Source: VRUE01 sp963805475
GTDB lineage: Bacteria; Actinomycetota; Thermoleophilia; Solirubrobacterales; 70-9
Direction of reading: 5' to 3'
DNA: 64,000 nt
Assembly (NCBI GenBank): GCA_963805475.1
Contig: CAWDUO010000010.1
Span: 310,001 to 374,000, forward strand
In this document: piece by piece, positions 44,114 through 56,761 of the stretch
Position numbering within the stretch: position 1 is the stretch's first letter
How the letters are laid out: the number at the start of each line of letters is the position of its first letter
Notes under the pieces: generated by a model
What the model was told of the DNA's origin: nothing
The model's input: only the letters and a program-made list of their open reading frames with translations
Databases searched by the model: none
Made by a program: the position numbers and the translations under genes

Positions 44114-45616
44114 CTAGTGCGAGCCCTCGCCGCGGAGGATCGCGGCGGGGGTGCGGAGGAGGATCGCGAGGTCGCCGGCGACGGAGATGTTGTCGAGGTA
44201 GTCGCGCTCCATCGCCAGGCGCTCCTCGAAGGTCAGCTCGCCGCGGCCGTAGACCTGCATCGGGCCGGTCATCCCCGGCTTCACCGCGAGGCGGATCCGC
44301 TGGCGCTCGTCGTAGAGGGCGACGACGGCCTCCTCCTCGGGACGCGGGCCGACCAGGGACATCTCGCCGCGCAGCACGTTGATCAGCTGCGGCAGCTCGT
44401 CGAGGCTGAAGCGGCGCAGGACCCGGCCGGCGCGGGTTACCCGTGGGTCGTCGGCGATCTTGAAGGCCGGCTCGTCGAGCCTCTCCAGGTCGACCAGTTC
44501 GCCCAGCTGCTCCTCGGCGCCTTGCACCATCGTGCGGAACTTGAGCACCGTGAACGGCTCGCCGTCCTTGCCGGCGCGGCGCTGGCGGAAGAGCACCGGC
44601 CTGCCGGTGTCGAGCAGGATCAGCAGCGCGCTGGCGAGGATGACCGGCGAGAGGAGGACCAGCGTCGCGCTGCTGATCGCCACGTCCATCGCCCGCTTCA
44701 GCGCCTCGGTCGAGCGCGGCGGGTCGGAGAAGCGGAAGTCGAGCACCGGCAGCTCGGCGAGCCGGTTGAGCTCGATCCCCGGGCCGAGCAGGCCGTAGTG
44801 CTGGGGCAGGAAGGTCAGCGCCAGCCCGGCCGCCTTGCACTGCTCGATCAGCCGCTCCGCCGCCGCCTCGCTCATCTCCTGCTCGGTGACGATCGCCCGC
44901 TCGACGCCCTCGTCCTCGGCGACGCGCGAGATGTCGGCAACCGTGCCGAGGCAGGGAAGCGCTCCGCCGGTGGGCCCCCGAGCCTCGCCGCGCGGGGCCA
45001 GGTATCCGACCAGGCGCAGGCGGGTCTCGGGGTGGGTGGCGACGCGGCGGGCGACGACCGCCACCGCGGCCGCCGGGCCGATCACCAGGCCGATCGCCGC
45101 GTCGGTGAGGCGGTGCCAGAAGAAGCGCACGACCGCGCGCGAGGCGAAGCTGCCGGCGAGCGCGCCGAGGCCGACCGCGATCGCGCTGGTCGCCGCCAGG
45201 GGCCCGACCGGGCTGAGCGCCATCAGCCCGTCCAGCGCCAGCGTCCCCAGCGCCGCCGCCGAGACCAGGCTGGAGAGCTCGTCGAGGGTGCTGTGGCGGA
45301 TGCGGCGGTGGTCGTTGTCGTAGAGCCCGTGCAGCTTCAGCACGAGGATCCAGACGGGGCTGAACATCACCGCCCAGAAGAGCGTGCCGATTTCGGTCTG
45401 CGGGCTGGCCGCGGTGACGATGCACAGCGTCGCCACCAGCGTCAGCCAGTCGCCTGTCGCCAGCAGACGGCGCAGGAGCGAGCCGCGCCGGCGCGCCCCG
45501 TCGGGGCCTGCCAGGCCGAGCCGCGCGGCGGCGCTCCGCCTGACGCTCCGCCGCGGCTCCGGCGGCTGCGACGGCGAGTTCCTGCGCGATGCGGTCTCCT
45601 GCGTCTTGCTCGTCAT
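44114..45616 (-). CDS. Undecaprenyl-phosphate sugar phosphotransferase (WbaP/WcaJ-like)
   Basis: Initiating enzyme of 500 residues that moves a sugar-1-phosphate from a nucleotide sugar to undecaprenyl phosphate. The N-terminal half has about four helices and a Rossmann-like CoA-binding-type domain (GLVIGPAAAVAVVARRV ... EGVERAIVTEQEMSE). The catalytic C-terminus begins ALKRAMDVAISSATLVLLSPVILASALLILLDTGRPVLFRQRRAGKDG, with KFRTM, DELPQLINVLRGEMSLVGPRPEEE and a MTGPMQVYGR end, all bacterial sugar transferase landmarks. The operon order upstream is the ligase/polymerase-like gene, then this, then a GT2. It would commit the cell to glycan synthesis. Confidence 0.93.
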   Translation of the reverse strand: MTSKTQETASRRNSPSQPPEPRRSVRRSAAARLGLAGPDGARRRGSLLRRLLATGDWLTLVATLCIVTAASPQTEIGTLFWAVMFSPVWILVLKLHGLYDNDHRRIRHSTLDELSSLVSAAALGTLALDGLMALSPVGPLAATSAIAVGLGALAGSFASRAVVRFFWHRLTDAAIGLVIGPAAAVAVVARRVATHPETRLRLVGYLAPRGEARGPTGGALPCLGTVADISRVAEDEGVERAIVTEQEMSEAAAERLIEQCKAAGLALTFLPQHYGLLGPGIELNRLAELPVLDFRFSDPPRSTEALKRAMDVAISSATLVLLSPVILASALLILLDTGRPVLFRQRRAGKDGEPFTVLKFRTMVQGAEEQLGELVDLERLDEPAFKIADDPRVTRAGRVLRRFSLDELPQLINVLRGEMSLVGPRPEEEAVVALYDERQRIRLAVKPGMTGPMQVYGRGELTFEERLAMERDYLDNISVAGDLAILLRTPAAILRGEGSH

Positions 45617-45623
45617 CGTCGGG

Positions 45624-47564
45624 TTACCCGCAATCCGGCTTCCCGCGGAGGCATTCCTCCAGCGGATTGAGCTGGCGAGCGCGCCGCAGGTCGGCCGCGG
45701 CCGCCGCCTTGTCGCCTTCTTCTTCCTCGACTCTAGAGCGTAGGTAGTAGAGCTGCCAGTTGCGGTCCTCGCGGTCGATCGCTTGCGTCAGCCGTTCGGC
45801 GGCGGTCGCGTATTCGCCCTGGCTCTCGGCGAGCAGGCCGAGCTGGACGTAGGGGGAGGCGGCGAAGGGCTCGATCGAGCGCGCAGTGTCGGCGTGTTCG
45901 ACGGCCGAGGCCGGTTCCCCGGCGGCGGCGGCGCTCTGGCTGGCCTCGATCTCGCGTTCGACCAGCAGCGGGCCGATCAGCGCGATCGCGGCGACCCAGG
46001 CGACGGCGAGGCCGGCGACGGCGAGGCCGAAGCGGCGCTCGCCGCCCTCGGGCGGGTCGGCCGGGGTGAGCTGGCGGCAGCGCGCCGCCACCAGCACGCC
46101 CGCGGCGCAGAAGAAGACCGAGCCCAGGGCGGCGATCTCCCAGAACCAGTCGATGCCGGCGCCGACGGCGAAGGCCAGCATCGCCGCGAGGAGGGCCGCG
46201 TAGCGCTCGCGCTGGGGATGGCCCGCCGCGCGCCAGGCGGAGAAGCCGGTCCAGAGCAGCATTCCGACCAGCGCCAGCACCAGCAGGCCGCCGACCACGC
46301 CGAGCTCGGAGAAGGCCTCGAGGTAGAGCGAGTGGGCGTCGTGGACCGGCATCGCGATCGAGCGGTGCTGGTCCCAGGAGAACTGGTAGGCGCCGGCCCC
46401 GGTGCCGAGCAGCGGCTTTTCGTCGAAGGCGTCGATCGCGACGCGGAAGAAGTCGTGGCGGCCGGCGCCGCTGAACTGCGAGAAGTGGCTCGCCGGGTTG
46501 TTCGGGAACTGCACGTCGGGGCTGGAGAACTGGCTCCAGGCGCGGCCGCCGATCGCGATCGCGACGCCGATCGCGACGACCGCCACCGCGAGCGCGACGC
46601 CCCGCAGCAGCTTCGGGTTGCGCGAGAGCTCGACCGCTCGGCCGGTCAGCCGGCCGTCGCGGCCCTCGACCCAGCGCAGCGCGGCGAACAGCGCCAGCGC
46701 CAGCACGACGCCGGCGGCGAGGATCGCCAGTACGACGGCTCCCTCGGTGACCGCCGCGTGGTCGGCGAGGTTGTCGGCGAGGCTGCGCCGCGCCTGCACC
46801 GCGAGCACCGCGGGCAGGGCGCCGAGCACGCCGGCGCCAAGCGTCGCCAGCAGCCAGAGCCTGTCGCGGGAGAGGGCGATCGTGCAGCCGGCGGCGATCA
46901 CGAGCGCCAGCAGCCCACCGCGCGAGTAGGAGAAGTAGAGGGCGAGCAGGACGGCCGGCAGCGCGGCCACGGAGAGCCAGCGCAGCAGCGCCGAGCTCGC
47001 CCATCTGCTGGTCCACAGCAGCAGCGCCGCGGCGATCCCGAACATCTCCCCGTTGGCGTTCCAGTAGCCGAGCGGGTAGCGCAGCCGCGGGCCGCTGCCG
47101 AGCGAGTTGCCGACCTCGAGCACGTGGGGCGCGAGACGGCTGGCGAGGCCGAGCAGGGCGACCGCGGCGACGGCGATCGTCAGGCCTTCGGCGAAACGTT
47201 GGCGCCTTTGGTCGGTTTGAGCGATGAGGAATGCGGCAAGGAAGACGCCGAGGTAGACCAGGACCCGGTCGGCCTCGATGAAGCTCAGCTCCACCGACCC
47301 GGACCAGGACGATGAGATTCCAGACAGCAGGGACAGACCCGCGATCAACCCCGCGGACCAGTAGAACGGCCGCCCGAGCGGCGCCCGCGAGGCGCCGCCG
47401 AGCACGATCAGCGCGACCACGACCAGCCAGACAGCGAGGCCCGCTATGTGGCGGTCGCCCACGTCGTAGCCGCCGCCGGACAGCGCCAGGCCGACGATCA
47501 GGACGACCGGAGCGAGCAGCGCCGCGCATTGCTCTAACCTTGCGCGCCATGCTTGAGACTGCAT
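45624..47564 (-). CDS. O-antigen ligase/polymerase-like membrane protein with TPR-like tail
   Basis: Integral membrane protein of 646 residues, about 12 helices, in the O-antigen ligase/Wzy superfamily. The large outer loop has FDEKPLLGTGAGAYQFSWDQHRSIAMPVHDAHSLYLEAFSELGVVGGLLVL, the superfamily signature with its HDAH His. RYPLGYWNANGEMFGIAAALLL and SYSRGGLLALVIA are also typical. After the last helix a roughly 110-residue tail (YVQLGLLAESQGEYATAAERLTQAIDREDRNWQLYYLRSRVEEEEGDKAAAAADLRRA) looks like two or three TPR repeats. It either polymerises repeat units or ligates finished chains to an acceptor. ATG 47564 is used; upstream codons lie in the divergent gene. Confidence 0.88.
   Translation of the reverse strand: MQSQAWRARLEQCAALLAPVVLIVGLALSGGGYDVGDRHIAGLAVWLVVVALIVLGGASRAPLGRPFYWSAGLIAGLSLLSGISSSWSGSVELSFIEADRVLVYLGVFLAAFLIAQTDQRRQRFAEGLTIAVAAVALLGLASRLAPHVLEVGNSLGSGPRLRYPLGYWNANGEMFGIAAALLLWTSRWASSALLRWLSVAALPAVLLALYFSYSRGGLLALVIAAGCTIALSRDRLWLLATLGAGVLGALPAVLAVQARRSLADNLADHAAVTEGAVVLAILAAGVVLALALFAALRWVEGRDGRLTGRAVELSRNPKLLRGVALAVAVVAIGVAIAIGGRAWSQFSSPDVQFPNNPASHFSQFSGAGRHDFFRVAIDAFDEKPLLGTGAGAYQFSWDQHRSIAMPVHDAHSLYLEAFSELGVVGGLLVLALVGMLLWTGFSAWRAAGHPQRERYAALLAAMLAFAVGAGIDWFWEIAALGSVFFCAAGVLVAARCRQLTPADPPEGGERRFGLAVAGLAVAWVAAIALIGPLLVEREIEASQSAAAAGEPASAVEHADTARSIEPFAASPYVQLGLLAESQGEYATAAERLTQAIDREDRNWQLYYLRSRVEEEEGDKAAAAADLRRARQLNPLEECLRGKPDCG
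47535..47540 (+). promoter_or_regulatory. -10-like box TAACCT
   Basis: TAACCT lies 8 nt before the ATG at 47549. It sits inside the first codons of the divergent ligase/polymerase gene, which begins at 47564 on the other strand, so this promoter overlaps that coding sequence. Confidence 0.4.
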
Positions 47565-48100
47565 ACTCGGGCCTCCGCGGGGGTCGATCGATACTGGCTC
47601 TGTCAACGCTGGCTCTGCTCGCATTGGGCTGCTGCTTTCCGCTCCTGGCTCGCGCCGATTCCAGCGGGATTCAGTACTCCGACGCCCCGCCCACGGTAAC
47701 CGGCGGCCAGGTCTCTAACGGTCACGGATCTTCCGGCGGGAATTCCCATTCCTCGAGCCAGGGGGGGAACTCGGGCGGTTCGGCAAAGCACTCTTCGGCA
47801 GGTGGCTCATCGTCGGGCTCCGGCAAGAAGTCGGGGGCGTCCGGCGGCGCCGGCACGGGCAAGCAGGGTAGCCAAGGGGCGAGCGCGGGCAACGGCTCGC
47901 CCGGCGCGGGCGAAGCAAACGCCGGCGAAGCGGAACCCGTCTCCTCTTCCTCGGGCTCCTCGCCGCTGGTCCCGATCCTGATCGCGATCGCCGTGCTCGC
48001 GGCGATCTCGGTTGCGGTGGTGGTGGCGAGGCAGCGGCGGCGCGACGCCGACGCCGACGCCGACGATGCCGGCCGTCCGGTCTCGCCCGAGGCCGGCTAG
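47549..48100 (+). CDS. Ser/Gly-rich exported protein with C-terminal membrane anchor
   Basis: Predicted 183-residue protein. A signal peptide (ILALSTLALLALGCCFPLLARA) is followed by about 100 residues of low-complexity Ser, Gly, Lys and Ala (GGNSHSSSQGGNSGGSAK type), then one hydrophobic helix (PLVPILIAIAVLAAISVAVVVA) and a basic then acidic tail (RQRRRDADADADD). The topology is an outside linker tethered to the membrane, with no recognised enzyme domain. Two adjacent Cys in the signal core (GCC) could be an atypical lipobox but the position does not fit well. It starts divergently inside the first codons of the ligase/polymerase gene and precedes two glycosidase-like genes. Possible O-glycosylated stalk; unproven. 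Confidence 0.62.
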   Translation: MLETAYSGLRGGRSILALSTLALLALGCCFPLLARADSSGIQYSDAPPTVTGGQVSNGHGSSGGNSHSSSQGGNSGGSAKHSSAGGSSSGSGKKSGASGGAGTGKQGSQGASAGNGSPGAGEANAGEAEPVSSSSGSSPLVPILIAIAVLAAISVAVVVARQRRRDADADADDAGRPVSPEAG

Positions 48101-48103
48101 CGG

Positions 48104-49256
48104 ATGGGCAGCCCCTGGGGAAAGCTGCCTCGGCGTGCGCGTGCGTTTGCGTTCGTGGCCCTGCTTGCCGCGCTCGGCGCCGGGGCAAGCGCCGCCCCGG
48201 CCTCGGCCCTGCCCAGGGACTTCTGGGGCGTGGTTCCACAGGCGACCCCGAGCCCTGAACAGTTCCTGCGCCTCAAGCGAGGTGGCGCCGACAGCGTCCG
48301 CATCCCGATCTCCTGGTCCGCGGTCCAACCCCGCCGCAACGGCGGTTTCGACTTCTCCGGCCCCGATTCGGCCATCGCGAGCGCGGTCGAAGCGCGATTG
48401 GACGTGTTGCCCTTCCTCTTCGAAGCGCCACGCTGGGCGGTGCCGTCCGCCGTGGTCCCAGGCTCGGGCGGAGCCGTGCGTGCTCCCAGGTTCCTGCCCG
48501 TCCGCAACGGCGTTCAGCGCTCCGGCTGGCGCCGATTCGCGATTCAAGCGATCAAGCGCTACGGGCCGCGCGGCAGCTTCTGGGCCGAGCATCCCGAACT
48601 GCCCAGGCGACCGATCCGCACCTGGCAGATCTGGAACGAGCCGAACTTCAAGTACTTCGTGACGCGTCCCAACCCGGTCGAATACGGGAACCTGGTGAAG
48701 CTCTCCTACGGTGCCGTCAAAGTCCGCTGACCGGGGCGCCCGGCTCATTCTCGGGGGTCTCTTCTCCAACCCCGCGGAAGCGCGGTTCAAGCGCGGTCCG
48801 CGCCAGGCGTACACGGCAAGCGAATTCCTCCAGATCATGTACCGGCGCACCCACGGGATCAAGGCGAAGTTCCAGGGAGTCGCGCTGCACCCCTACGCGG
48901 GCAGCTACAAGCGCCTCACCCCCTACATCGAAGAAGTGCGAGAGACGTTGAAGGAAAACCACGACACCGGCAAGGGGCTTTGGATCACCGAGATGGGCTG
49001 GAGCTCCGAACCGCCGAGCAGGGAGCACGACGGGTTTGCCAAGGGCCTGAAGGGGCAGGCGGCGCAGCTGAAGGGGGCCTTCCGACTGCTGCGCGCCAGG
49101 CAGCACATGTGGCATGTGCAGGGTGTCTACTGGTTCTCGGTCGAAGACCTGACCAACACCTGCAACTTCTGCGGCGGCTCCGGGCTCTTCGGCGAAGGCT
49201 TCAGGCCGAAGCCCGCCTGGCACGCGTACGTGCATTTCGCCGGTGGCCGGCCGTAG
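48104..49256 (+). CDS. Secreted clan-A glycoside-hydrolase-like protein, paralogue 2 (frameshift)
   Basis: Exported protein of about 383 residues after correction, related to the proteins at 13747 and 49301. A signal peptide (AFAFVALLAALGAGASAAPASA) precedes PRDFWGVVPQATPSPEQFLRLK. The barrel shows RIPISWSAVQP, RTWQIWNEPNF (acid/base Glu), VALHPYAGSY, LWITEMGWSS (nucleophile Glu), VQGVYWFSVEDL, then TCNFC and KPAWHAYVHFAGG. An extra A in the run at 48719-48721 creates a false stop; removing it joins GAVKSADRGARLILGGLFSNP. The GH family number cannot be fixed by eye. It follows the Ser/Gly-rich anchor gene by 3 bp and is likely co-transcribed with it. Confidence 0.78.
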
Positions 49257-49300
49257 CGCTCCCGCTACTTTGCTCCTCGCCGTAGGTTGACTTCACTGCG

Positions 49301-50392
49301 ATGAGGCGGAGCCTGTCGACAATCCTCGCTGCCTTGCTGCTGCTGGCGCTTCCGAGCGCCGCGGCCGCACGGCCGTACACGCCGCCGGGCTTCTTCGGCG
49401 TCTCGCCGCAGAACGCCCCCAACGAAGGCGACTACAGCCTGATGGAAGAGTCGCGGGTGACGAGCCTGCGGCTGCCGCTGCCCTGGAACCAGATCGAGCC
49501 CGTCCGGCCTGGTGCCCGCCCGCCCGACTGGGCGGCCTTCGACGCCGCGGTGAGGCTGGCGGCCGAACACGGGATGCGGGTGATGCCCTTCGTCTCCTAC
49601 GCGCCGGAATGGGTCGTCTCGCCCTACTTCATCGAACCGACCGCTCACGCCTGGCAGCGCCGCGCCTGGGCGAGGTTCCTGCACCGGGCGGTGCGCCGCT
49701 ATGGGGCAGGGGGCTCGTTCTGGTGGAGAAACCCCGGCCTTCCCTACCTGCCGATCCGCGCCTGGGAGGTCTGGAACGAGGAGAACATCGTCACCTTCGG
49801 CCGCGCCGACCCGGCGAGCTTCGCGCGGCTGCTGCGGGTCAGCGGCCGTGCGATCCACCGCGCCGATCGGAGCGCCAAGGTCATTCTCGGCGGCCTCTTC
49901 GGCCGCCCGCTGCAGATCCCCCCCAACGTCGCCCCGGGCCCGTTCCTCAACGCGATCTACCGCTCGGGGCACGTCAAGCCGTTCTTCGACGGCGTCGGCC
50001 TGCACCCGTACGTGGCCTCCGCGCGGGGGCTGCCCGGCGAGATCCGCAACCTGCGGGGGGTGATGCGCCGCCATCAGGATTCCCGCACGCCGATCTACGT
50101 GACCGAGATGGGCTGGGGCTCCGACGGCTACGAGTCGCGCTGGGAGCGCGGGTGGCACGGCCAGGCGCGGGAGCTCAACCGGTCCTTCTCGATGCTGGCT
50201 CGTCACCGCCTTTCCTGGCGGATCGGTGGCGTCTGGTGGTTCACCTGGGCCGACATCAGACACGGCTGTCAGTTCTGCGACTCGGCCGGCCTGCTCAACG
50301 AAGACCGCGAAGCGAAGCCCGCCTGGTACCGGTTCAACGCCTGGACGGGCGGCGACGCCCGCACGGTGCCGCGCGCCAAGCACCCATACTGA
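49301..50392 (+). CDS. Secreted clan-A glycoside-hydrolase-like protein, paralogue 3
   Basis: Exported protein of 363 residues. The signal peptide is RRSLSTILAALLLLALPSAAAA; then PPGFFGVSPQNAPNEGDYSL, RLPLPWNQIEP, RAWEVWNEENI (acid/base Glu), VGLHPYVASA, IYVTEMGWGSDG (nucleophile Glu), GGVWWFTWADI, a CQFC pair and KPAWYRFNAWTGG. Its order of motifs is the same as in the copies at 13747 and 48104. Frame is intact. A TAGGTT box lies about 12 nt before the ATG. Adjacent copies suggest local duplication, while the 13747 copy is about 35 kb away. Substrate unknown. Confidence 0.8.
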   Translation: MRRSLSTILAALLLLALPSAAAARPYTPPGFFGVSPQNAPNEGDYSLMEESRVTSLRLPLPWNQIEPVRPGARPPDWAAFDAAVRLAAEHGMRVMPFVSYAPEWVVSPYFIEPTAHAWQRRAWARFLHRAVRRYGAGGSFWWRNPGLPYLPIRAWEVWNEENIVTFGRADPASFARLLRVSGRAIHRADRSAKVILGGLFGRPLQIPPNVAPGPFLNAIYRSGHVKPFFDGVGLHPYVASARGLPGEIRNLRGVMRRHQDSRTPIYVTEMGWGSDGYESRWERGWHGQARELNRSFSMLARHRLSWRIGGVWWFTWADIRHGCQFCDSAGLLNEDREAKPAWYRFNAWTGGDARTVPRAKHPY

Positions 50393-50423
50393 TCGCGCCT
50401 GGCGCGCTTGGCTGGGGGTGCCG

Positions 50424-50429
50424 TAAGAT
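50424..50429 (+). promoter_or_regulatory. -10-like box TAAGAT before lhr
   Basis: TAAGAT lies 7 nt before the TTG taken as the lhr start, with no Shine-Dalgarno. The spacing supports that start as a leaderless one. Confidence 0.4.
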
Positions 50430-50436
50430 CGGTGGG

Positions 50437-54883
<4,447 letters not shown>

Positions 54884-54910
54884 ACATCGCGCTCGCGCGA
54901 TAATCAACAC

Positions 54911-55612
54911 ATGGCCGGTCCGGGGGAGAGCGTCAGCGCGGTCGAGCTGCTGCGCAGCGTGCCGCTCTTCGCCGACCTCGAGGGGGGCGAGCTGGAGCGC
55001 TTCTCCCGCGTCGCCGTGCCGCGCTCCTTCCCCGCCGCCACCCGCGTCTTCCACGAGGGCGATCACTCCGACGCCTGCTACATCGTCCGCTCGGGCAGCT
55101 TCCGCGTCACCCGCGAGCACTCCGACGGCCGCGCGATCACCCTCGCCACGCTCGGCCCCGGCGACATCTTCGGCGAGCTGGCGATGCTCGACGGCGAGGT
55201 GCGCTCGGCCAGCGTCGAAGCGCTCGACGACGGCGAGCTGCTCGCCCTGCCGGCGGGCGAGGTGCGGGCGCTGCTCGCCCGCCACCCGGAGATCACGGTG
55301 AAGCTGCTCAGCGCCCTGGTGCGGCGCCTGCGCGCCGCCAACGAGCGGATCTCGCGCCAGTCCTTCCAGACGGTGCCGAGCCGCGTCGCCGGCGTCCTCT
55401 CCCAGCTGGTCGCCGAGGAGCGCTCGCGCGCGAGCGCCGGCGGCGAGCTGACGATCCGCATGAACCAGTCCGACCTCGCCCAGCTCGCCGGCACCTCGCG
55501 CGAGAGCGTCAGCCGCTTCCTCGCCGATCTCGAGCGCGCCGGCGTCGTCCGCCCCGGGCGCGGCCGCGTCACCGTGCTCGACCCGGACAAGCTCCGCAAC
55601 TACATCTTCTGA
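54911..55612 (+). CDS. Crp/Fnr family transcription regulator
   Basis: Regulator of 233 residues. Residues of about 12-130 form a cyclic-nucleotide-binding fold (LLRSVPLFADLEGGELERFSRVAV, GDHSDACYIVRSGSFRVTREH, GPGDIFGELAMLDGEVRSASVEAL), and residues of about 155-225 form a winged helix with ELTIRMNQSDLAQLAGTSRESVSRFLADLERAGVV as the recognition region. The pocket has GELAM and a RSAS arginine where Crp has its phosphate-contacting RS/T, so cAMP or a related ligand could bind. No Fe-S Cys cluster is visible, so it is not an FNR oxygen sensor. TAATCA lies a few bases upstream of the ATG. Confidence 0.88.
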   Translation: MAGPGESVSAVELLRSVPLFADLEGGELERFSRVAVPRSFPAATRVFHEGDHSDACYIVRSGSFRVTREHSDGRAITLATLGPGDIFGELAMLDGEVRSASVEALDDGELLALPAGEVRALLARHPEITVKLLSALVRRLRAANERISRQSFQTVPSRVAGVLSQLVAEERSRASAGGELTIRMNQSDLAQLAGTSRESVSRFLADLERAGVVRPGRGRVTVLDPDKLRNYIF

Positions 55613-55619
55613 GTTCGGA

Positions 55620-55625
55620 TACCCT
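55620..55625 (+). promoter_or_regulatory. -10-like box TACCCT
   Basis: TACCCT lies 9 nt before the ATG of the ASCH-domain gene, without a Shine-Dalgarno. Confidence 0.35.
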
Positions 55626-55634
55626 CGCAGCGCC

Positions 55635-56039
55635 ATGCGGGGCGGCGTCTACGTGCTCAACTTCTACTCCACGGTCTTCGTCGACCAGCTCAAGCGCGGC
55701 CGCAAGACGGCGACGATCCGGCTCGGCGACAAGACGAGCAAGTACGAGCGCGGCCAGGTCGTCTGGATCACGGTCGGCTTCCGCCACAGCCCGCGCGAGA
55801 AAATCTTCGCCGCCTGCATCGACGACGTCGAGCTGAAGAAGGTCGGCGACCTCTCGCCGCGCGACATCGAGCACGACAACCCGGAGTTCCGCCGGCTCGA
55901 GGACGAGATCAAGTTCCTCGAACAGATCTACGGCCGCACGATCGGCCCCGACGACGTCGTCACCGTGATCCGCTTCTCGCAGATCGTCGAGCCCCCGGGC
56001 GCGCACTTCGGCAATGGCGAGACCCCGCACCACAACTGA
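55635..56039 (+). CDS. ASCH-domain protein
   Basis: Small cytoplasmic protein of 134 residues with the ASCH (PUA-like) fold. LNFYSTVFVDQLKRGRKTATIRLGDKTSKYERGQVVWITVGF shows the ASCH G-K-T-x-T-R element and the beta-barrel that follows; ACIDDVELKKVGDLSPRDIEHDNPEFRRLEDEIKFLEQIY and DDVVTVIRFSQI complete the domain. ASCH proteins are thought to bind RNA or nucleotides, and a few hydrolyse N4-acylated cytidines; no role can be fixed here. It follows the Crp/Fnr gene by 22 bp. Confidence 0.8.
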   Translation: MRGGVYVLNFYSTVFVDQLKRGRKTATIRLGDKTSKYERGQVVWITVGFRHSPREKIFAACIDDVELKKVGDLSPRDIEHDNPEFRRLEDEIKFLEQIYGRTIGPDDVVTVIRFSQIVEPPGAHFGNGETPHHN

Positions 56040-56149
56040 CCCTGGACGTGCCGGGCGCTGCGCATCTCTGCGTCCTCGGTCGCTTGCGTGCGGAGCACGC
56101 GGCGCTCCCTGCGTCTTTATGATCTGCTTGGCCCGGCGCGCCCAGGGTG

Positions 56150-56623
56150 ATGGCTCACTACTCTTTTCTCACTACTTGGCTCTTGGACTCCCCGCGCGAG
56201 CCGGTCTGGGAGGCGATCTACGCGCAGGAGCGCTGGCCGGAGTGGTGGCGCGGGGTGGAGGCGGCCGACGAAGTCCACCCCGGCGACGGCGACCGGGTCG
56301 GCGCGGTCTCGCGCATGGTCTGGCGCAGCTTCCTCCCCTACCGGGTCCACTTCGAGGTGACGACGACGCGGGTCGAGCGGCCGCACCTGATGGAGGGGCG
56401 CGCGGTCGGCGGCCTCGAGGGCGTCGGCCGCTGGCGCCTCTACGAGGAGGACGGAGTCACCGCCGTGCTCTACGAGTGGGACGTGGCGACGACGAAGGCC
56501 TGGATGAACCTGCTGGCGCCGCTGGCGCGGCCGGTCTTCGAGTGGAACCACGACTGGGTGATGGCCCGCGGCGGCGAGGGCATCGCCAAGCTGCTCGGCT
56601 GCAGGCTGCTGGCCAGCGGCTGA
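56150..56623 (+). CDS. SRPBCC (START/Bet v1-like) family protein
   Basis: Protein of 157 residues with the SRPBCC ligand-pocket fold. AHYSFLTTWLLDSPREPVWEAIYAQERWPEWWRGVEAADEV is the typical N-terminal strand, helix and WPxWW element; FEVTTTRVERPHLMEGRAVGGLEGVGRWRLYEEDGVTAVLYEWDVATTKAWM are the central strands, and the last helix is VFEWNHDWVMARGGEGIAKLLG. Such proteins bind hydrophobic ligands such as lipids or polyketides, but the ligand is unknown. GTG 56147 directly before the ATG is an alternative start. Not operonic with groES, which has its own CIRCE promoter. Confidence 0.8.
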   Translation: MAHYSFLTTWLLDSPREPVWEAIYAQERWPEWWRGVEAADEVHPGDGDRVGAVSRMVWRSFLPYRVHFEVTTTRVERPHLMEGRAVGGLEGVGRWRLYEEDGVTAVLYEWDVATTKAWMNLLAPLARPVFEWNHDWVMARGGEGIAKLLGCRLLASG

Positions 56624-56641
56624 CCGCGCGGTATCGCTATC

Positions 56642-56677
56642 TTTACACCGCTGGCACTCATCTTTGTAGAGTGCCAA
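56642..56677 (+). promoter_or_regulatory. CIRCE operator and promoter of groES-groEL
   Basis: CTGGCACTC (56651-56659), a 9-nt spacer and GAGTGCCAA (56669-56677) match the CIRCE element (TTAGCACTC-N9-GAGTGCTAA), the site of the heat-shock repressor HrcA. TTTACA (56642-56647) and TGTAGA (56665-56670) spaced by 17 bp form a plausible promoter that overlaps it. The element lies about 85 bp before the groES ATG. Confidence 0.9.
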
Positions 56678-56761
56678 CGCCCGGAGACCGCGGGAGACCC
56701 GGCTCCGAGGCGATTCTCGACTTATGACCAGCAAACAACCACCGATAACGGAGGTCCACGG

